The notes beneath the pieces are model-generated. The model made no database searches, was not told the origin of the DNA, and saw only the letters and a list, made by a program, of their open reading frames with translations. Shown one piece after another: positions 14,498-28,200 of a DNA stretch of 64,000 nucleotides. This DNA comes from Prostheceraeus crozeri (Eukaryota; Platyhelminthes; Polycladida; Euryleptidae). The position numbers and the translations under genes were made by a program. How positions within the stretch are numbered: the first letter of the stretch is position 1; each line of letters starts with the position of its first letter. The stretch spans positions 1 through 64,000 of the forward strand of contig CAJQUW010009247.1 in NCBI GenBank assembly GCA_907163375.1. Direction: 5' to 3'.

Positions 14498-17400
14498 CAT
14501 CTTTTGCATGGCAATTTGATCTATCGTTTATCTAATTTCATTGTTGTTAATTGCATTCACGACATGGTTTAAGATGCTTTGGTGGACAATCGATCCCCGC
14601 TACTTGCCTTAATGTCGGCGGTCACAATTGTGACGTGTTATTTATTCATTGATTATTATTGCCTTGACAACTGATGTGTGGTGGTGAGGGTTTCATCCTG
14701 CCAACTGACAGAGTCGCGTAAGTGGCTCGTAGCTCAGATGGTTAGAGCACAGGTCTAGTTAACCTTGGTCGTAGGTTCGAATCCTACCAGCCGCACATCT
14801 TTTGCATGGCAATTTGATCTATCGTTTATCTAATTTCATTGTTGTTAATTGCATTCACGACATGGTTTAAGATGCTTTGGTGGACAATCGATCCCCGCTA
14901 CTTGCCTTAATGTCGGCGGTCACAATTGTGACGTGTTATTTATTCATTGATTATTATTGCCTTGACAACTGATGTGTGGTGGTGAGGGTTTCATCCTGCC
15001 AACTGACAGAGTCGCGTAAGTGGCTCGTAGCTCAGATGGTTAGAGCACAGGTCTAGTTAACCTTGGTCGTAGGTTCGAATCCTACCAGCCGCACATCTTT
15101 TGCATGGCAATTTGATCTATCGTTTATCTAATTTCATTGTTGTTAATTGCATTCACGACATGGTTTAAGATGCTTTGGTGGACAATCGATCCCCGCTACT
15201 TGCCTTAATGTCGGCGGTCACAATTGTGACGTGTTATTTATTCATTGATTATTATTGCCTTGACAACTGATGTGTGGTGGTGAGGGTTTCATCCTGCCAA
15301 CTGACAGAGTCGCGTAAGTGGCTCGTAGCTCAGATGGTTAGAGCACAGGTCTAGTTAACCTTGGTCGTAGGTTCGAATCCTACCAGCCGCACATCTTTTG
15401 CATGGCAATTTGATCTATCGTTTATCTAATTTCATTGTTGTTAATTGCATTCACGACATGGTTTAAGATGCTTTGGTGGACAATCGATCCCCGCTACTTG
15501 CCTTAATGTCGGCGGTCACAATTGTGACGTGTTATTTATTCATTGATTATTATTGCCTTGACAACTGATGTGTGGTGGTGAGGGTTTCATCCTGCCAACT
15601 GACAGAGTCGCGTAAGTGGCTCGTAGCTCAGATGGTTAGAGCACAGGTCTAGTTAACCTTGGTCGTAGGTTCGAATCCTACCAGCCGCACATCTTTTGCA
15701 TGGCAATTTGATCTATCGTTTATCTAATTTCATTGTTGTTAATTGCATTCACGACATGGTTTAAGATGCTTTGGTGGACAATCGATCCCCGCTACTTGCC
15801 TTAATGTCGGCGGTCACAATTGTGACGTGTTATTTATTCATTGATTATTATTGCCTTGACAACTGATGTGTGGTGGTGAGGGTTTCATCCTGCCAACTGA
15901 CAGAGTCGCGTAAGTGGCTCGTAGCTCAGATGGTTAGAGCACAGGTCTAGTTAACCTTGGTCGTAGGTTCGAATCCTACCAGCCGCACATCTTTTGCATG
16001 GCAATTTGATCTATCGTTTATCTAATTTCATTGTTGTTAATTGCATTCACGACATGGTTTAAGATGCTTTGGTGGACAATCGATCCCCGCTACTTGCCTT
16101 AATGTCGGCGGTCACAATTGTGACGTGTTATTTATTCATTGATTATTATTGCCTTGACAACTGATGTGTGGTGGTGAGGGTTTCATCCTGCCAACTGACA
16201 GAGTCGCGTAAGTGGCTCGTAGCTCAGATGGTTAGAGCACAGGTCTAGTTAACCTTGGTCGTAGGTTCGAATCCTACCAGCCGCACATCTTTTGCATGGC
16301 AACTTGATCTATCGTTTATCTAATTTCATTGTTGTTAATTGCATTCACGACATGGTTTAAGATGCTTTGGTGGACAATCGATCCCCGCTACTTGCCTTAA
16401 TGTCGGCGGTCACAATTGTGACGTGTTATTTATTCATTGATTATTATTGCCTTGACAACTGATGTGTGGTGGTGAGGGTTTCATCCTGCCAACTGACAGA
16501 GTCGCGTAAGTGGCTCGTAGCTCAGATGGTTAGAGCACAGGTCTAGTTAACCTTGGTCGTAGGTTCGAATCCTACCAGCCGCACATCTTTTGCATGGCAA
16601 TTTGATCTATCGTTTATCTAATTTCATTGTTGTTAATTGCATTCACGACATGGTTTAAGATGCTTTGGTGGACAATCGATCCCCGCTACTTGCCTTAATG
16701 TCGGCGGTCACAATTGTGACGTGTTATTTATTCATTGATTATTATTGCCTTGACAACTGATGTGTGGTGGTGAGGGTTTCATCCTGCCAACTGACAGAGT
16801 CGCGTAAGTGGCTCGTAGCTCAGATGGTTAGAGCACAGGTCTAGTTAACCTTGGTCGTAGGTTCGAATCCTACCAGCCGCACATCTTTTGCATGGCAATT
16901 TGATCTATCGTTTATCTAATTTCATTGTTGTTAATTGCATTCACGACATGGTTTAAGATGCTTTGGTGGACAATCGATCCCCGCTACTTGCCTTAATGTC
17001 GGCGGTCACAATTGTGACGTGTTATTTATTCATTGATTATTATTGCCTTGACAACTGATGTGTGGTGGTGAGGGTTTCATCCTGCCAACTGACAGAGTCG
17101 CGTAAGTGGCTCGTAGCTCAGATGGTTAGAGCACAGGTCTAGTTAACCTTGGTCGTAGGTTCGAATCCTACCAGCCGCACATCTTTTGCATGGCAATTTG
17201 ATCTATCGTTTATCTAATTTCATTGTTGTTAATTGCATTCACGACATGGTTTAAGATGCTTTGGTGGACAATCGATCCCCGCTACTTGCCTTAATGTCGG
17301 CGGTCACAATTGTGACGTGTTATTTATTCATTGATTATTATTGCCTTGACAACTGATGTGTGGTGGTGAGGGTTTCATCCTGCCAACTGACAGAGTCGCG

Positions 17401-20085
17401 TAAGTGGCTCGTAGCTCAGATGGTTAGAGCACAGGTCTAGTTAACCTTGGTCGTAGGTTCGAATCCTACCAGCCGCACATCTTTTGCATGGCAATTTGAT
17501 CTATCGTTTATCTAATTTCATTGTTGTTAATTGCATTCACGACATGGTTTAAGATGCTTTGGTGGACAATCGATCCCCGCTACTTGCCTTAATGTCGGCG
17601 GTCACAATTGTGACGTGTTATTTATTCATTGATTATTATTGCCTTGACAACTGATGTGTGGTGGTGAGGGTTTCATCCTGCCAACTGACAGAGTCGCGTA
17701 AGTGGCTCGTAGCTCAGATGGTTAGAGCACAGGTCTAGTTAACCTTGGTCGTAGGTTCGAATCCTACCAGCCGCACATCTTTTGCATGGCAATTTGATCT
17801 ATCGTTTATCTAATTTCATTGTTGTTAATTGCATTCACGACATGGTTTAAGATGCTTTGGTGGACAATCGATCCCCGCTACTTGCCTTAATGTCGGCGGT
17901 CACAATTGTGACGTGTTATTTATTCATTGATTATTATTGCCTTGACAACTGATGTGTGGTGGTGAGGGTTTCATCCTGCCAACTGACAGAGTCGCGTAAG
18001 TGGCTCGTAGCTCAGATGGTTAGAGCACAGGTCTAGTTAACCTTGGTCGTAGGTTCGAATCCTACCAGCCGCACATCTTTTGCATGGCAATTTGATCTAT
18101 CGTTTATCTAATTTCATTGTTGTTAATTGCATTCACGACATGGTTTAAGATGCTTTGGTGGACAATCGATCCCCGCTACTTGCCTTAATGTCGGCGGTCA
18201 CAATTGTGACGTGTTATTTATTCATTGATTATTATTGCCTTGACAACTGATGTGTGGTGGTGAGGGTTTCATCCTGCCAACTGACAGAGTCGCGTAAGTG
18301 GCTCGTAGCTCAGATGGTTAGAGCACAGGTCTAGTTAACCTTGGTCGTAGGTTCGAATCCTACCAGCCGCACATCTTTTGCATGGCAATTTGATCTATCG
18401 TTTATCTAATTTCATTGTTGTTAATTGCATTCACGACATGGTTTAAGATGCTTTGGTGGACAATCGATCCCCGCTACTTGCCTTAATGTCGGCGGTCACA
18501 ATTGTGACGTGTTATTTATTCATTGATTATTATTGCCTTGACAACTGATGTGTGGTGGTGAGGGTTTCATCCTGCCAACTGACAGAGTCGCGTAAGTGGC
18601 TCGTAGCTCAGATGGTTAGAGCACAGGTCTAGTTAACCTTGGTCGTAGGTTCGAATCCTACCAGCCGCACATCTTTTGCATGGCAATTTGATCTATCGTT
18701 TATCTAATTTCATTGTTGTTAATTGCATTCACGACATGGTTTAAGATGCTTTGGTGGACAATCGATCCCCGCTACTTGCCTTAATGTCGGCGGTCACAAT
18801 TGTGACGTGTTATTTATTCATTGATTATTATTGCCTTGACAACTGATGTGTGGTGGTGAGGGTTTCATCCTGCCAACTGACAGAGTCGCGTAAGTGGCTC
18901 GTAGCTCAGATGGTTAGAGCACAGGTCTAGTTAACCTTGGTCGTAGGTTCGAATCCTACCAGCCGCACATCTTTTGCATGGCAATTTGATCTATCGTTTA
19001 TCTAATTTCATTGTTGTTAATTGCATTCACGACATGGTTTAAGATGCTTTGGTGGACAATCGATCCCCGCTACTTGCCTTAATGTCGGCGGTCACAATTG
19101 TGACGTGTTATTTATTCATTGATTATTATTGCCTTGACAACTGATGTGTGGTGGTGAGGGTTTCATCCTGCCAACTGACAGAGTCGCGTAAGTGGCTCGT
19201 AGCTCAGATGGTTAGAGCACAGGTCTAGTTAACCTTGGTCGTAGGTTCGAATCCTACCAGCCGCACATCTTTTGCATGGCAATTTGATCTATCGTTTATC
19301 TAATTTCATTGTTGTTAATTGCATTCACGACATGGTTTAAGATGCTTTGGTGGACAATCGATCCCCGCTACTTGCCTTAATGTCGGCGGTCACAATTGTG
19401 ACGTGTTATTTATTCATTGATTATTATTGCCTTGACAACTGATGTGTGGTGGTGAGGGTTTCATCCTGCCAACTGACAGAGTCGCGTAAGTGGCTCGTAG
19501 CTCAGATGGTTAGAGCACAGGTCTAGTTAACCTTGGTCGTAGGTTCGAATCCTACCAGCCGCACATCTTTTGCATGGCAATTTGATCTATCGTTTATCTA
19601 ATTTCATTGTTGTTAATTGCATTCACGACATGGTTTAAGATGCTTTGGTGGACAATCGATCCCCGCTACTTGCCTTAATGTCGGCGGTCACAATTGTGAC
19701 GTGTTATTTATTCATTGATTATTATTGCCTTGACAACTGATGTGTGGTGGTGAGGGTTTCATCCTGCCAACTGACAGAGTCGCGTAAGTGGCTCGTAGCT
19801 CAGATGGTTAGAGCACAGGTCTAGTTAACCTTGGTCGTAGGTTCGAATCCTACCAGCCGCACATCTTTTGCATGGCAATTTGATCTATCGTTTATCTAAT
19901 TTCATTGTTGTTAATTGCATTCACGACATGGTTTAAGATGCTTTGGTGGACAATCGATCCCCGCTACTTGCCTTAATGTCGGCGGTCACAATTGTGACGT
20001 GTTATTTATTCATTGATTATTATTGCCTTGACAACTGATGTGTGGTGGTGAGGGTTTCATCCTGCCAACTGACAGAGTCGCGTAA

Positions 20086-20159
20086 GTGGCTCGTAGCTCA
20101 GATGGTTAGAGCACAGGTCTAGTTAACCTTGGTCGTAGGTTCGAATCATACCAGCCGCA
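20086..20159 (+). tRNA. tRNA-like gene, array copy 20, T-stem variant
   Basis: As copy 1 but with A instead of C at 20148. This breaks the second-position T-stem pair and the last base of the B box (GGTTCGAATCA), which should weaken TFIIIC binding. Confidence 0.6.
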
Positions 20160-22171
20160 CATCTTTTGCATGGCAATTTGATCTATCGTTTATCTAATTT
20201 CATTGTTGTTAATTGCATTCACGACATGGTTTAAGATGCTTTGGTGGACAATCGATCCCCGCTACTTGCCTTAATGTCGGCGGTCACAATTGTGACGTGT
20301 TATTTATTCATTGATTATTATTGCCTTGACAACTGATGTGTGGTGGTGAGGGTTTCATCCTGCCAACTGACAGAGTCGCGTAAGTGGCTCGTAGCTCAGA
20401 TGGTTAGAGCACAGGTCTAGTTAACCTTGGTCGTAGGTTCGAATCCTACCAGCCGCACATCTTTTGCATGGCAATTTGATCTATCGTTTATCTAATTTCA
20501 TTGTTGTTAATTGCATTCACGACATGGTTTAAGATGCTTTGGTGGACAATCGATCCCCGCTACTTGCCTTAATGTCGGCGGTCACAATTGTGACGTGTTA
20601 TTTATTCATTGATTATTATTGCCTTGACAACTGATGTGTGGTGGTGAGGGTTTCATCCTGCCAACTGACAGAGTCGCGTAAGTGGCTCGTAGCTCAGATG
20701 GTTAGAGCACAGGTCTAGTTAACCTTGGTCGTAGGTTCGAATCCTACCAGCCGCACATCTTTTGCATGGCAATTTGATCTATCGTTTATCTAATTTCATT
20801 GTTGTTAATTGCATTCACGACATGGTTTAAGATGCTTTGGTGGACAATCGATCCCCGCTACTTGCCTTAATGTCGGCGGTCACAATTGTGACGTGTTATT
20901 TATTCATTGATTATTATTGCCTTGACAACTGATGTGTGGTGGTGAGGGTTTCATCCTGCCAACTGACAGAGTCGCGTAAGTGGCTCGTAGCTCAGATGGT
21001 TAGAGCACAGGTCTAGTTAACCTTGGTCGTAGGTTCGAATCCTACCAGCCGCACATCTTTTGCATGGCAATTTGATCTATCGTTTATCTAATTTCATTGT
21101 TGTTAATTGCATTCACGACATGGTTTAAGATGCTTTGGTGGACAATCGATCCCCGCTACTTGCCTTAATGTCGGCGGTCACAATTGTGACGTGTTATTTA
21201 TTCATTGATTATTATTGCCTTGACAACTGATGTGTGGTGGTGAGGGTTTCATCCTGCCAACTGACAGAGTCGCGTAAGTGGCTCGTAGCTCAGATGGTTA
21301 GAGCACAGGTCTAGTTAACCTTGGTCGTAGGTTCGAATCCTACCAGCCGCACATCTTTTGCATGGCAATTTGATCTATCGTTTATCTAATTTCATTGTTG
21401 TTAATTGCATTCACGACATGGTTTAAGATGCTTTGGTGGACAATCGATCCCCGCTACTTGCCTTAATGTCGGCGGTCACAATTGTGACGTGTTATTTATT
21501 CATTGATTATTATTGCCTTGACAACTGATGTGTGGTGGTGAGGGTTTCATCCTGCCAACTGACAGAGTCGCGTAAGTGGCTCGTAGCTCAGATGGTTAGA
21601 GCACAGGTCTAGTTAACCTTGGTCGTAGGTTCGAATCCTACCAGCCGCACATCTTTTGCATGGCAATTTGATCTATCGTTTATCTAATTTCATTGTTGTT
21701 AATTGCATTCACGACATGGTTTAAGATGCTTTGGTGGACAATCGATCCCCGCTACTTGCCTTAATGTCGGCGGTCACAATTGTGACGTGTTATTTATTCA
21801 TTGATTATTATTGCCTTGACAACTGATGTGTGGTGGTGAGGGTTTCATCCTGCCAACTGACAGAGTCGCGTAAGTGGCTCGTAGCTCAGATGGTTAGAGC
21901 ACAGGTCTAGTTAACCTTGGTCGTAGGTTCGAATCCTACCAGCCGCACATCTTTTGCATGGCAATTTGATCTATCGTTTATCTAATTTCATTGTTGTTAA
22001 TTGCATTCACGACATGGTTTAAGATGCTTTGGTGGACAATCGATCCCCGCTACTTGCCTTAATGTCGGCGGTCACAATTGTGACGTGTTATTTATTCATT
22101 GATTATTATTGCCTTGACAACTGATGTGTGGTGGTGAGGGTTTCATCCTGCCAACTGACAGAGTCGCGTAA

Positions 22172-22245
22172 GTGGCTCGTAGCTCAGATGGTTAGAGCAC
22201 AGGTCTAGTTAACCTTGGTCGTAGGTTCGAATCATACCAGCCGCA
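22172..22245 (+). tRNA. tRNA-like gene, array copy 27, T-stem variant
   Basis: Same C to A change as copy 20, here at 22234. Confidence 0.6.
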
Positions 22246-23363
22246 CATCTTTTGCATGGCAATTTGATCTATCGTTTATCTAATTTCATTGTTGTTAATT
22301 GCATTCACGACATGGTTTAAGATGCTTTGGTGGACAATCGATCCCCGCTACTTGCCTTAATGTCGGCGGTCACAATTGTGACGTGTTATTTATTCATTGA
22401 TTATTATTGCCTTGACAACTGATGTGTGGTGGTGAGGGTTTCATCCTGCCAACTGACAGAGTCGCGTAAGTGGCTCGTAGCTCAGATGGTTAGAGCACAG
22501 GTCTAGTTAACCTTGGTCGTAGGTTCGAATCCTACCAGCCGCACATCTTTTGCATGGCAATTTGATCTATCGTTTATCTAATTTCATTGTTGTTAATTGC
22601 ATTCACGACATGGTTTAAGATGCTTTGGTGGACAATCGATCCCCGCTACTTGCCTTAATGTCGGCGGTCACAATTGTGACGTGTTATTTATTCATTGATT
22701 ATTATTGCCTTGACAACTGATGTGTGGTGGTGAGGGTTTCATCCTGCCAACTGACAGAGTCGCGTAAGTGGCTCGTAGCTCAGATGGTTAGAGCACAGGT
22801 CTAGTTAACCTTGGTCGTAGGTTCGAATCCTACCAGCCGCACATCTTTTGCATGGCAATTTGATCTATCGTTTATCTAATTTCATTGTTGTTAATTGCAT
22901 TCACGACATGGTTTAAGATGCTTTGGTGGACAATCGATCCCCGCTACTTGCCTTAATGTCGGCGGTCACAATTGTGACGTGTTATTTATTCATTGATTAT
23001 TATTGCCTTGACAACTGATGTGTGGTGGTGAGGGTTTCATCCTGCCAACTGACAGAGTCGCGTAAGTGGCTCGTAGCTCAGATGGTTAGAGCACAGGTCT
23101 AGTTAACCTTGGTCGTAGGTTCGAATCCTACCAGCCGCACATCTTTTGCATGGCAATTTGATCTATCGTTTATCTAATTTCATTGTTGTTAATTGCATTC
23201 ACGACATGGTTTAAGATGCTTTGGTGGACAATCGATCCCCGCTACTTGCCTTAATGTCGGCGGTCACAATTGTGACGTGTTATTTATTCATTGATTATTA
23301 TTGCCTTGACAACTGATGTGTGGTGGTGAGGGTTTCATCCTGCCAACTGACAGAGTCGCGTAA

Positions 23364-23437
23364 GTGGCTCGTAGCTCAGATGGTTAGAGCACAGGTCTAG
23401 TTAACCTTGGTCGTAGGTTCGAATCATACCAGCCGCA
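23364..23437 (+). tRNA. tRNA-like gene, array copy 31, T-stem variant
   Basis: Same C to A change at 23426. This unit also has a private C to T change in its spacer at 23465. Confidence 0.6.
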
Positions 23438-25151
23438 CATCTTTTGCATGGCAATTTGATCTATTGTTTATCTAATTTCATTGTTGTTAATTGCATTCAC
23501 GACATGGTTTAAGATGCTTTGGTGGACAATCGATCCCCGCTACTTGCCTTAATGTCGGCGGTCACAATTGTGACGTGTTATTTATTCATTGATTATTATT
23601 GCCTTGACAACTGATGTGTGGTGGTGAGGGTTTCATCCTGCCAACTGACAGAGTCGCGTAAGTGGCTCGTAGCTCAGATGGTTAGAGCACAGGTCTAGTT
23701 AACCTTGGTCGTAGGTTCGAATCCTACCAGCCGCACATCTTTTGCATGGCAATTTGATCTATCGTTTATCTAATTTCATTGTTGTTAATTGCATTCACGA
23801 CATGGTTTAAGATGCTTTGGTGGACAATCGATCCCCGCTACTTGCCTTAATGTCGGCGGTCACAATTGTGACGTGTTATTTATTCATTGATTATTATTGC
23901 CTTGACAACTGATGTGTGGTGGTGAGGGTTTCATCCTGCCAACTGACAGAGTCGCGTAAGTGGCTCGTAGCTCAGATGGTTAGAGCACAGGTCTAGTTAA
24001 CCTTGGTCGTAGGTTCGAATCCTACCAGCCGCACATCTTTTGCATGGCAATTTGATCTATCGTTTATCTAATTTCATTGTTGTTAATTGCATTCACGACA
24101 TGGTTTAAGATGCTTTGGTGGACAATCGATCCCCGCTACTTGCCTTAATGTCGGCGGTCACAATTGTGACGTGTTATTTATTCATTGATTATTATTGCCT
24201 TGACAACTGATGTGTGGTGGTGAGGGTTTCATCCTGCCAACTGACAGAGTCGCGTAAGTGGCTCGTAGCTCAGATGGTTAGAGCACAGGTCTAGTTAACC
24301 TTGGTCGTAGGTTCGAATCCTACCAGCCGCACATCTTTTGCATGGCAATTTGATCTATCGTTTATCTAATTTCATTGTTGTTAATTGCATTCACGACATG
24401 GTTTAAGATGCTTTGGTGGACAATCGATCCCCGCTACTTGCCTTAATGTCGGCGGTCACAATTGTGACGTGTTATTTATTCATTGATTATTATTGCCTTG
24501 ACAACTGATGTGTGGTGGTGAGGGTTTCATCCTGCCAACTGACAGAGTCGCGTAAGTGGCTCGTAGCTCAGATGGTTAGAGCACAGGTCTAGTTAACCTT
24601 GGTCGTAGGTTCGAATCCTACCAGCCGCACATCTTTTGCATGGCAATTTGATCTATCGTTTATCTAATTTCATTGTTGTTAATTGCATTCACGACATGGT
24701 TTAAGATGCTTTGGTGGACAATCGATCCCCGCTACTTGCCTTAATGTCGGCGGTCACAATTGTGACGTGTTATTTATTCATTGATTATTATTGCCTTGAC
24801 AACTGATGTGTGGTGGTGAGGGTTTCATCCTGCCAACTGACAGAGTCGCGTAAGTGGCTCGTAGCTCAGATGGTTAGAGCACAGGTCTAGTTAACCTTGG
24901 TCGTAGGTTCGAATCCTACCAGCCGCACATCTTTTGCATGGCAATTTGATCTATCGTTTATCTAATTTCATTGTTGTTAATTGCATTCACGACATGGTTT
25001 AAGATGCTTTGGTGGACAATCGATCCCCGCTACTTGCCTTAATGTCGGCGGTCACAATTGTGACGTGTTATTTATTCATTGATTATTATTGCCTTGACAA
25101 CTGATGTGTGGTGGTGAGGGTTTCATCCTGCCAACTGACAGAGTCGCGTAA

Positions 25152-25225
25152 GTGGCTCGTAGCTCAGATGGTTAGAGCACAGGTCTAGTTAACCTTGGTC
25201 GTAGGTTCGAATCATACCAGCCGCA
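25152..25225 (+). tRNA. tRNA-like gene, array copy 37, T-stem variant
   Basis: Same C to A change at 25214 as copies 20, 27 and 31. Confidence 0.6.
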
Positions 25226-28200
25226 CATCTTTTGCATGGCAATTTGATCTATCGTTTATCTAATTTCATTGTTGTTAATTGCATTCACGACATGGTTTAA
25301 GATGCTTTGGTGGACAATCGATCCCCGCTACTTGCCTTAATGTCGGCGGTCACAATTGTGACGTGTTATTTATTCATTGATTATTATTGCCTTGACAACT
25401 GATGTGTGGTGGTGAGGGTTTCATCCTGCCAACTGACAGAGTCGCGTAAGTGGCTCGTAGCTCAGATGGTTAGAGCACAGGTCTAGTTAACCTTGGTCGT
25501 AGGTTCGAATCCTACCAGCCGCACATCTTTTGCATGGCAATTTGATCTATCGTTTATCTAATTTCATTGTTGTTAATTGCATTCACGACATGGTTTAAGA
25601 TGCTTTGGTGGACAATCGATCCCCGCTACTTGCCTTAATGTCGGCGGTCACAATTGTGACGTGTTATTTATTCATTGATTATTATTGCCTTGACAACTGA
25701 TGTGTGGTGGTGAGGGTTTCATCCTGCCAACTGACAGAGTCGCGTAAGTGGCTCGTAGCTCAGATGGTTAGAGCACAGGTCTAGTTAACCTTGGTCGTAG
25801 GTTCGAATCCTACCAGCCGCACATCTTTTGCATGGCAATTTGATCTATCGTTTATCTAATTTCATTGTTGTTAATTGCATTCACGACATGGTTTAAGATG
25901 CTTTGGTGGACAATCGATCCCCGCTACTTGCCTTAATGTCGGCGGTCACAATTGTGACGTGTTATTTATTCATTGATTATTATTGCCTTGACAACTGATG
26001 TGTGGTGGTGAGGGTTTCATCCTGCCAACTGACAGAGTCGCGTAAGTGGCTCGTAGCTCAGATGGTTAGAGCACAGGTCTAGTTAACCTTGGTCGTAGGT
26101 TCGAATCCTACCAGCCGCACATCTTTTGCATGGCAATTTGATCTATCGTTTATCTAATTTCATTGTTGTTAATTGCATTCACGACATGGTTTAAGATGCT
26201 TTGGTGGACAATCGATCCCCGCTACTTGCCTTAATGTCGGCGGTCACAATTGTGACGTGTTATTTATTCATTGATTATTATTGCCTTGACAACTGATGTG
26301 TGGTGGTGAGGGTTTCATCCTGCCAACTGACAGAGTCGCGTAAGTGGCTCGTAGCTCAGATGGTTAGAGCACAGGTCTAGTTAACCTTGGTCGTAGGTTC
26401 GAATCCTACCAGCCGCACATCTTTTGCATGGCAATTTGATCTATCGTTTATCTAATTTCATTGTTGTTAATTGCATTCACGACATGGTTTAAGATGCTTT
26501 GGTGGACAATCGATCCCCGCTACTTGCCTTAATGTCGGCGGTCACAATTGTGACGTGTTATTTATTCATTGATTATTATTGCCTTGACAACTGATGTGTG
26601 GTGGTGAGGGTTTCATCCTGCCAACTGACAGAGTCGCGTAAGTGGCTCGTAGCTCAGATGGTTAGAGCACAGGTCTAGTTAACCTTGGTCGTAGGTTCGA
26701 ATCCTACCAGCCGCACATCTTTTGCATGGCAATTTGATCTATCGTTTATCTAATTTCATTGTTGTTAATTGCATTCACGACATGGTTTAAGATGCTTTGG
26801 TGGACAATCGATCCCCGCTACTTGCCTTAATGTCGGCGGTCACAATTGTGACGTGTTATTTATTCATTGATTATTATTGCCTTGACAACTGATGTGTGGT
26901 GGTGAGGGTTTCATCCTGCCAACTGACAGAGTCGCGTAAGTGGCTCGTAGCTCAGATGGTTAGAGCACAGGTCTAGTTAACCTTGGTCGTAGGTTCGAAT
27001 CCTACCAGCCGCACATCTTTTGCATGGCAATTTGATCTATCGTTTATCTAATTTCATTGTTGTTAATTGCATTCACGACATGGTTTAAGATGCTTTGGTG
27101 GACAATCGATCCCCGCTACTTGCCTTAATGTCGGCGGTCACAATTGTGACGTGTTATTTATTCATTGATTATTATTGCCTTGACAACTGATGTGTGGTGG
27201 TGAGGGTTTCATCCTGCCAACTGACAGAGTCGCGTAAGTGGCTCGTAGCTCAGATGGTTAGAGCACAGGTCTAGTTAACCTTGGTCGTAGGTTCGAATCC
27301 TACCAGCCGCACATCTTTTGCATGGCAATTTGATCTATCGTTTATCTAATTTCATTGTTGTTAATTGCATTCACGACATGGTTTAAGATGCTTTGGTGGA
27401 CAATCGATCCCCGCTACTTGCCTTAATGTCGGCGGTCACAATTGTGACGTGTTATTTATTCATTGATTATTATTGCCTTGACAACTGATGTGTGGTGGTG
27501 AGGGTTTCATCCTGCCAACTGACAGAGTCGCGTAAGTGGCTCGTAGCTCAGATGGTTAGAGCACAGGTCTAGTTAACCTTGGTCGTAGGTTCGAATCCTA
27601 CCAGCCGCACATCTTTTGCATGGCAATTTGATCTATCGTTTATCTAATTTCATTGTTGTTAATTGCATTCACGACATGGTTTAAGATGCTTTGGTGGACA
27701 ATCGATCCCCGCTACTTGCCTTAATGTCGGCGGTCACAATTGTGACGTGTTATTTATTCATTGATTATTATTGCCTTGACAACTGATGTGTGGTGGTGAG
27801 GGTTTCATCCTGCCAACTGACAGAGTCGCGTAAGTGGCTCGTAGCTCAGATGGTTAGAGCACAGGTCTAGTTAACCTTGGTCGTAGGTTCGAATCCTACC
27901 AGCCGCACATCTTTTGCATGGCAATTTGATCTATCGTTTATCTAATTTCATTGTTGTTAATTGCATTCACGACATGGTTTAAGATGCTTTGGTGGACAAT
28001 CGATCCCCGCTACTTGCCTTAATGTCGGCGGTCACAATTGTGACGTGTTATTTATTCATTGATTATTATTGCCTTGACAACTGATGTGTGGTGGTGAGGG
28101 TTTCATCCTGCCAACTGACAGAGTCGCGTAAGTGGCTCGTAGCTCAGATGGTTAGAGCACAGGTCTAGTTAACCTTGGTCGTAGGTTCGAATCCTACCAG

